From Pseudomonadota bacterium (lineage in GTDB: Bacteria > Pseudomonadota > Gammaproteobacteria > Steroidobacterales > Steroidobacteraceae): a stretch of DNA of 6,879 bases. The number at the start of each line of letters is the position of its first letter. The stretch's first letter is position 1. Positions 6,662 to 6,879 of this stretch are shown here, piece after piece. The notes beneath the pieces were generated by a model. It saw only the letters and a list, made by a program, of their open reading frames with translations, had not been told where the DNA came from and searched no databases. The translations under genes were made by a program, and so were the position numbers. Location of the stretch: assembly GCA_003242685.1 (NCBI GenBank), contig QGVD01000111.1:1-6879 (forward strand), read 5' to 3'.

Positions 6662-6879
6662 ATGGAGGCGCTCAGAAACGTACCTCCGACGACGTGGCTG
6701 ATCATCGGCGGCGCCGGGCTGCTCGCCTCGGGAACGGTCCTGCTCTGGCGCCGGTATCGCCTGTATCGCGCGCGCAAGGCGCTGCACGCCACCATCACGG
6801 CGGCGGCGTTCGATCACCTCGTCGACGAGGCCGGCCCGCACGGCATGGCGGGCCCCTCCCCCTGGGAGTTCCTTTTGCT
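6662..6879 (+). CDS. Membrane-anchored protein, N-terminus only; possible nuclease-related (NERD) domain protein
   Basis: Only the first 72 codons are in the window and the frame stays open to the edge. The start is supported by a good ribosome site. Residues 12-29 (WLIIGGAGLLASGTVLLW) form one clear membrane helix, followed by a basic stretch (RRYRLYRARK, 30-39) that would place the rest in the cytoplasm. After that comes FDHLVDEAGPHGMAGP (50-65). From memory this resembles the opening of NERD-domain proteins with a membrane anchor, where a segment like HLxDVxxPDGMGGxIHxEYLLL occurs; E69 and L71-L72 would fit. The agreement weakens over the last ~50 bases, which look error-prone. The family assignment is tentative and the function unknown; no link to threonine synthesis is apparent beyond position. 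Confidence 0.6.
   Translation, partial: MEALRNVPPTTWLIIGGAGLLASGTVLLWRRYRLYRARKALHATITAAAFDHLVDEAGPHGMAGPSPWEFLL

Noticed and set aside
4315..6798. Long open frame on the minus strand opposite thrB and thrC (827 codons)
   Set aside because: It is antisense to two clearly identified enzymes, with shadow-type composition and no family motif.
1..6879. tRNA/rRNA genes, CRISPR arrays, insertion sequences or phage genes
   Set aside because: No tRNA-like folding pattern, regular repeats, transposase-like sequence or terminal repeats were seen. Almost the whole window is occupied by housekeeping-type coding sequence.

Overview
This is a GC-rich chromosomal stretch in which every gene lies on the + strand, and its core is a threonine biosynthesis operon, thrA-thrB-thrC. 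ThrA is the fused aspartokinase/homoserine dehydrogenase I, and the three genes are packed together in the order typical of Gammaproteobacteria. With the high GC content this suggests a Xanthomonadales-, Nevskiales- or Steroidobacter-like gammaproteobacterium. The lineage is inferred from gene order and composition, not from a marker gene.

Layout: (1) 3-623, the 3' part of an ABC-type ATPase gene, followed with an ATGA overlap by (2) 620-1729, its ABC-2 type permease. Together they form an exporter of the YbhF/YbhS/YbhR type with unknown substrate. (3) 1730-1852, the only real intergenic gap (123 nt). It holds a perfect hairpin directly after the permease stop, a sigma70-like promoter candidate, and an exact 11-bp inverted repeat that brackets that promoter. 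(4) 1853-4336 thrA, 4333-5328 thrB (GTG start, overlapping the thrA stop) and 5338-6651 thrC (9-nt gap). (5) 6662-6879, the 5' end of a membrane-anchored protein only 10 nt after thrC and probably in the same transcript. It may be a nuclease-related (NERD) domain protein. No stretch over 300 bases lacks a gene.

The thr enzymes form most of one pathway. ThrA phosphorylates aspartate and later reduces aspartate semialdehyde to homoserine, ThrB phosphorylates homoserine, and ThrC converts O-phosphohomoserine to threonine. Aspartate-semialdehyde dehydrogenase (asd), which acts between the two ThrA steps, is not in the window. ThrA keeps two ACT regulatory domains with glutamines resembling the known threonine-binding ones, so feedback inhibition by threonine is likely. 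No enteric-style thrL attenuator is visible.

Both ends of the window (about 1-110 and 6820-6879) look like degraded versions of conserved coding sequence, as expected at low-quality contig ends. I found no convincing new biological system. The most unusual element is the inverted repeat around the thr promoter candidate.
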